This document shows positions 59,745 to 64,000 of a stretch of DNA of 64,000 nucleotides, piece by piece. Both the position numbers and the translations under genes were made by a program. Origin of the DNA: Stereum hirsutum FP-91666 SS1 (lineage: Eukaryota > Basidiomycota > Agaricomycetes > Russulales > Stereaceae); the NCBI RefSeq assembly GCF_000264905.1, contig NW_006763152.1:493173-557172 (forward strand). The letters run 5' to 3'. Within the stretch, counting starts at the first letter, position 1; every line of letters begins with the position of its first letter. Under the pieces are notes generated by a model. The model was not told the DNA's origin and searched no databases. It worked only from the letters and a program-made list of their open reading frames with translations.

Positions 59745-60688
59745 TCATGCCACCTCCTTAACAGCGCCCGGAACCGTAGTCCACACCGCGACCGCGAATC
59801 CAGCAAGCGACAGAGCGCCCCTTACATAGTTCAACTTCGCCCATTTGACGACTTGTTGGACTTGGTCGTCGACGGAGAGGGATGTGGCCTCGCCTGTTGC
59901 GCCGGGGCCTGAGGATTTGACGCCTGAGCCCAAGTGCGTTAGAAATCCAGTACGTTTCAAGTTATGAGATGATGGAACGAGGTCGAGGTGGCTGGGCGAA
60001 GACAGGGATGGAAAGGGGAGAAGAACGTACCGGTCGCAGTGTTCGAAGACGATGTATCGGGATCGCCGGCGGCAGCACGGAGCAGACGGTTGTTCGTGGG
60101 CGCCATTGCGAGTAATGTGAAGGGGATGATGGAGAGGGTGAGGACGCCGGAGCCGATGTAGGCCACCCAGAGACCGTCGAGTTGCGGGTGTTCATACCTG
60201 ATCAAATCGAAGCGATACAGTCAGCATTTTCACTTAGGATTGAAGCCAAGAAGGTGAACGAGTGGGATGTGTAATAGGGGCTCGAAAGTTCCACCAAAAG
60301 AGTGAAGAGAAGGGAAGTTGAACGTACCAATGCGCATAAGCAGCATAGAACAACGAAAGCGCACTGGTAGCCGCAAGCGGCGGCGCGACCATCTTCCCCG
60401 TATTATACAATCTGGCCCATTGACGAGCGAGCAGGTTCTCGTTCGCGGGGATGAGGGTGGACGCGGCGGACGCGGCTGGGAAGAGGGGTGGGACGGCGAG
60501 CATGGAGGCCGAGAGGGTTATGCCTGTCCGAGTTTCATACAGAAATGATGAGTAAAGAGACAGGAATGAGAGGGAAAGGGTGCGTACCGGCGACGAGACC
60601 AGAGGAGAGGATGCCTGTGGTTACGGCGATTTGAGCGCCTTGGCCGACGTAGCCGTACAACGCGTGTGGTGGCGGGATGAAAGGCATT
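59745..60688 (-). CDS. DUF1772 (anthrone-oxygenase-like) membrane protein
   Basis: Four-helix membrane family; fungal members include anthrone oxygenases of aromatic polyketide pathways, but most are uncharacterised. It starts at the ATG at 60688 (MPFIPPPHALYGYVGQGAQI) and continues AVTTGILSSGLVAG|ITLSAS, MLAVPPLFPAASAASTLIPA, NENLLARQWARLYNTGKMVA, PPLAATSALSLFYAAYAHW|Y, EHPQLDGLWVAYIGSGVLTL, SIIPFTLLAMAPTNNRLLRA (the N-x-x-L-L block), AAGDPDTSSSNTATG|VKSSG, SVDDQVQQVVKWAKLNYVRG and AVWTTVPGAVKEVA, stop at 59745. Four introns, all in phase. An inverted duplicate with a nonsense codon lies at 62768-63751. Confidence 0.88.
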
Positions 60689-61366
60689 TTATTTCGCGTA
60701 GGGTGGATGGGAAAAAGGTAGAATTATTGTGGTGGTGGTGAGGACGAGAGAAGACGCGACTTTGTAGTCGGAGGGCGCGCGGCAGCGGGGTACGCGTTAT
60801 GACGGCGATGAGGTCATCAAGCCATTTTGGCTCCTCCATCATCACGTTTCTGCGATTCGTCTAGCCTGGTTCTTGTCTTGGTCGATGCATCCAGGTTTGT
60901 CCGGACTCGCGCGTTGGGACCTTTTGTGGTGGGCACGAAACGGACACTTGGAGTGTAGTGGGGGAAGGAATGAGACGGATATCCGGATATCGAAACAATT
61001 TCGAGTCTCCTGCGGAACCACGGGGTGTACGCGGTCGGTACGCGCACAGAGTATACAGATCCGAATGTGTAAAAAAAGCTTAGTAGGAGCTCTTCAGATG
61101 CTAAGATCTCATGCTCGTTGTGGTTGTCGTCGCGAAAAGCAGGCGACTCGGAGTTCAAGGAAGGAAGGAAGCTCACCGGAAGTCCGAGCCACGTGTCTGT
61201 TGTTCCGTCGATGGATCCGGGACCCGCCGGAACCTTTCCCTGCCTGCGCCACCTCCTGCTCCTGACGTTCTCATTTCCCCTCGACTCACTCCAGCCCAGT
61301 ACGACGACGACGACGACGTTGACGACCCTTTAGTGCACGACCCGTCTTTCTAACTCTTTGCTCAAC
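60689..61366. promoter_or_regulatory. Divergent promoter region
   Basis: Lies between the start codons of the DUF1772 gene (minus) and a membrane-protein gene (plus, 61367). The plus-side part, about 60960-61240, recurs in direct orientation at about 62430-62700, with blocks such as CTTAGTAGGAGCTCTTCAGA and CGTCGATGGATCCGG conserved. The 60 bases next to the DUF1772 ATG recur, inverted, upstream of the second DUF1772 ATG. A short GAC/ACG microsatellite (about 61300-61325) precedes the plus gene. Confidence 0.6.
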
Positions 61367-62260
61367 ATGTCAGACAGCAATTCCTGGAGCGACGGTATCC
61401 TTCTCAAGGGATGTTCTCAACTGCTCGAGAGCCCCTGTTCCTCGTCGTTGTCGTTCGTCGTTGGAGATGGGCTCCCTGACGTCCTTGTTGCTCGACATTT
61501 AGCTTGTCAACATCATCACCTATCTTTTTTTCCTTGGCTCGAACGTATACACCGTCGCAGCTCCCAATGATATCGACGTCACTAGCAAGGAGAGTTACAC
61601 ACATCACCCCAGCGCCCTGGGCGTTCTTCATCTTCTCTCTTTGCGTCGTCTTCCGTCACCATGCGTACATTTCCATCTGATCATACGCGTCATTTTTCTG
61701 AAGGTCATTGATCCACTTGCTCTTCCTCGGCACCATCGTCTACCAGTTCTTCCCCGAAAGCAAACGCGTCATCATTGACGGTATTTCCTGGCGTCTTCCT
61801 CTCCTCGGTGTTCTCAACGCGATATACGTTAACTTGTGGGCTAGGCTCCGAATACACGGCCTTCATCTTCGTGCTCTTGGTTAGCTCCGCCGTCACCCAC
61901 ATCTACTACGTCGTCAAGAAGCATCACTCGCCCAGCTCCATCCCCGACGAGCTCTTTGTCCACCTGCCTGTCTCGTTTTACCACAGCTGGACCACCGTGC
62001 TTGTCGTCTTGACTGCATTCGAGGCCTTCTGCGTCTCTTCGTTCGACCACAAGGCCGGCATTTGGACTAAGGTACGTTTTATTCCCTGACAGTACCCATA
62101 TTTTTCCCCCCGCATTCTCACACGTTTTTTTCGTCATACACAGGTCTTCGTCTTCGTCTCCCTCTTCTCCCTCAAAGTCACCGCTGCAGCCTACGCCTTC
62201 TCTTCTCTCGAAGGCGATCTGTCGGCCTCCATCGCCATCTGGGACGGCGGAGGAAAATAG
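61367..62260 (+). CDS. Agaricomycete membrane protein, reading frame broken twice
   Basis: Family recognised from memory as a common four-to-six-helix agaricomycete protein; function unknown. Exon 1 is MSDSNSWSDG (ATG 61367). The remainder, in pieces: LVNIITYLFFLGSNVYTVAA PNDI, then a one-base frame change near 61588-61606, TPAPWAFFIFSL, SLIHLLFLGTIVYQFFPESK, RVIIDGISWRLPLLGVLNAI, YVNLWAR, a second one-base change near 61838-61848, YTAFIFVLLVSSAVTHIYYV, VKKHHSPSSIPDELFVHLPV, SFYHSWTTVLVVLTAFEAF, GIWTK|VFVFVSLFSLKVTA, ending DGGGK at 62260. Either a young pseudogene or a gene with two assembly indels. The first splice is not fully resolved. Confidence 0.65.
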
Positions 62261-62429
62261 CGCGAAATACTTGACTTTGTTTGGTGCGGAGAATTTATCA
62301 TAGACACTTTTCATCTTCAAGTTGGTGTGACCCTTGCCGCGATGCTCATCATTCTTTTCTTCCTCGCACTATACTTTGCTTCTTCCATGAAGTGTAGTTC
62401 TCAATCGTTTCCTTCTCCCTCCACGCATC

Positions 62430-62767
62430 GCACCTAGAATGAGACGGGTGTCGAAACGATTCTCCGGAGGGACCACAGGGTGTACGCGGCGAGTACGCGG
62501 ACTCAGAGTATACAAAGCCGAATGCGTAAATAGGCTTAGTAGGAGCTCTTCAGACGCCAAGGTCTCATGATTCGAGGAAGGGCTACCCAGCTCGTCGTGG
62601 TTGTGGAAAAGCAGGCAACAGGTCAGTCAAGACGCTCAGCGGAGTCGCCGGAAGTCCGAGCTGCCACGTGGTTGTCGTTCCGTCGATGGATCCGGAAACT
62701 ACCGGATCCCTTCCCTCCCCACCACAAAATAATTCAACCTTCTCCTCATCCACCGGACGCGAAATAA
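62430..62767 (+). repeat. Second copy of the upstream region of the gene at 61367
   Basis: About 270 bases resemble 60960-61240 in the same orientation and are joined, near 62700-62710, to about 60 bases resembling the inverted upstream region of the DUF1772 gene at 59745. This places the second DUF1772 copy behind promoter DNA that originally faced the other gene. Confidence 0.65.
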
Positions 62768-63751
62768 ATGACTTTCATCCCACCACCACACGCGTTGTAC
62801 GGCTACGTCGGCCAGGGCGCTCAAATCGCCGTAACCACAGGCAATCTCTCCTCCGGTCTCGTCGCCGGTACGCACACTTTTCCCTCTCATTCCTGTCTCT
62901 TTACTCATCATTTCTGTATGAAACTCGGACAGGAATAACCCTCTCGGCCTCCATGCTCGCCGTCCCACCTCTCTTCCTAGCCGCGTCCGCCGCATCTACC
63001 CTCATCCCTGCGACCGAGAACCTGCTCGCTCGTCAATGGGCTAGATTATGTAACACGGGGAAGATAGTCGCACCGCCGCTTGCGGCTACAAGCGTACTTT
63101 CGTTGTTCTATGCTGCGTATGCGTATTGGTACGTCCAACCTTCCTCCTCTTCACTCTCTTGGTGGACCATTCGATCCCCTATTCCACATCCCATTCACTC
63201 ACCTTCATCTTACTCAAGATCCTAAGTTGGAATGCTAACTGTTTTCTTTTGATATCATCAGGTACGAACACCCGCAACTCGACGGTCTCTAGTTAGCCTA
63301 CATCGGCTCTAGTGTCCTCACCCTCTCCATCATCCCCTTCACATTACTTGCAATGGCGCCCACGAACAACCGCCTCCTCCGTGCTGCCGCCGGCGATCCA
63401 GATACCTCGTCTTCGAACACTGCGACTGGTACGTTCTCCCTCCCTTTCCTCGTCTGCCCATCCGGACCTTGTTCCATCATCTTGTAACTGAAAATTTACT
63501 TGCACGCAGGCGTCAAATCCTCAGGTCCCGGCGCGACAGGCGACGCCACGTCGCTTTCCGTCGACGATCAAGTCCAACAAGTCGTCAAGTGGGCGAAGCT
63601 GAACTACGACAGGGGTCCACTCTCGCTCGCTGGTTTCGCGATCACGGTATGGACTACGGTTCCTGGTGCTGTCAAGGAGGTCGTCAGGAGGGGTCGTATA
63701 ATCGGGATGGGAGTGAAGAGTGAATTCTTTGTTTATTCTATTGGTGAGTAG
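62768..63751 (+). pseudogene. DUF1772 duplicate with nonsense codon
   Basis: Inverted copy of the gene at 59745-60688. It starts at the ATG at 62768 (MTFIPPPHALYGYVGQGAQI) and keeps all exon borders (LVAG|ITLSAS, YAYW|YEHPQL, NTATG|VKSSG). At 63290-63292 the codon is TAG where the other copy has TGG (DGLWVAYIGSG). The residues after the stop are still highly similar (SSVLTLSIIPFTLLAMAPTN, SVDDQVQQVVKWAKLNYDRG). The original stop is also lost, so the frame would run on to 63751 (...GVKSEFFVYSIGE). A truncated protein of about two helices could still be made. Confidence 0.85.
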
Positions 63752-64000
63752 GGCGTGAGAGTGTGTGTTGTGCCGAAGTATGCTGATAGTCGTGTTTCTT
63801 TACCATGAGGGCTTATGTGCTCGATGTTAGCTTTTTCTTGTTATTTGTACACCGAGCATGTCGAATGACCTGCTCTTTCTATAATTGACTGATCCATCCT
63901 TGGTGTCTGATGCGCCTCTCTAGTCTTTGCTCGAGCTTGGAACGTCTGGGGCGTTCTTCCTCTAACTGATAGATATCCCACACGACACGCTACGGCGCGA
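63752..64000. other. 3' flank, nothing recognised
   Basis: No coding, repeat or RNA signal seen before the window ends. Confidence 0.4.

Noticed and set aside
54393..63751. SnoaL-like protein and DUF1772 (anthrone-oxygenase-like) genes near each other, suggesting a polyketide cluster
   Set aside because: No polyketide synthase, transporter or pathway regulator is visible in 48-64 kb, and both families have many members outside such pathways.

Overview
The window looks like accessory chromosomal DNA from a filamentous basidiomycete, most likely a mushroom-forming agaricomycete. Genes are cut by many short GT-AG introns (about 50-110 nt). Several gene families are ones I know almost only from Agaricomycetes: DUF6533 and DUF6593 proteins, and the multi-pass proteins with a 'FPGGP' loop. 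No bacterial operons, CRISPR arrays, rRNA or convincing tRNA genes were seen. All coordinates are on the given + strand, and exon structures were deduced by hand from splice consensus and family conservation.

Layout. 1-6 kb: a triose-phosphate/nucleotide-sugar transporter (TPT/SLC35 type) with one 1.1-kb intron, then a C2H2 zinc-finger protein. 7.8-16.1 kb: a tandem segmental duplication. Each unit carries a seven-TM protein gene followed by ATG5 sequence. The right unit has an intact ATG5. The left unit keeps only an ATG5 C-terminal relic, has a frameshift in its seven-TM gene, and was invaded by a ~780-bp near-perfect palindromic element. 17.5-21.5 kb: two tandem copies of a second seven-TM family; a third copy lies at 45.8 kb. 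22.5 kb: a broken RNase H-like gene without its catalytic acids. 24-38 kb: housekeeping and metabolic genes, namely MED31, a TRK potassium transporter with an 8-nt microexon, a short-chain dehydrogenase, a DUF6533 membrane protein and a UCH37-type deubiquitinase. 39-49 kb: a small Zn(II)2Cys6 protein, a ~420-bp inverted-repeat element, and two further zinc-finger genes around the third seven-TM copy. 51.8-58 kb: a membrane protein with an in-frame stop near its end, a DUF6593 relic, a SnoaL-like protein and an intact DUF6593 gene. 58-64 kb: a possible DUF6533-like gene, a DUF1772 gene, a frameshifted membrane protein, and an inverted second DUF1772 copy with a nonsense codon, sitting behind a promoter resembling that of the neighbouring gene.

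How it fits together. The conserved genes (ATG5, MED31, UCH37, TRK, TPT) act independently in autophagy, transcription, the proteasome and transport. The rest is mostly expanded membrane-protein and transcription-factor families in different stages of duplication and decay. I found no obvious multi-gene novel system. The most informative signals are the duplication and decay histories: palindrome insertion with an empty site in the paralogous unit, promoter-swapped DUF1772 copy, degenerate RNase H, and paralog-specific GC-AG introns.
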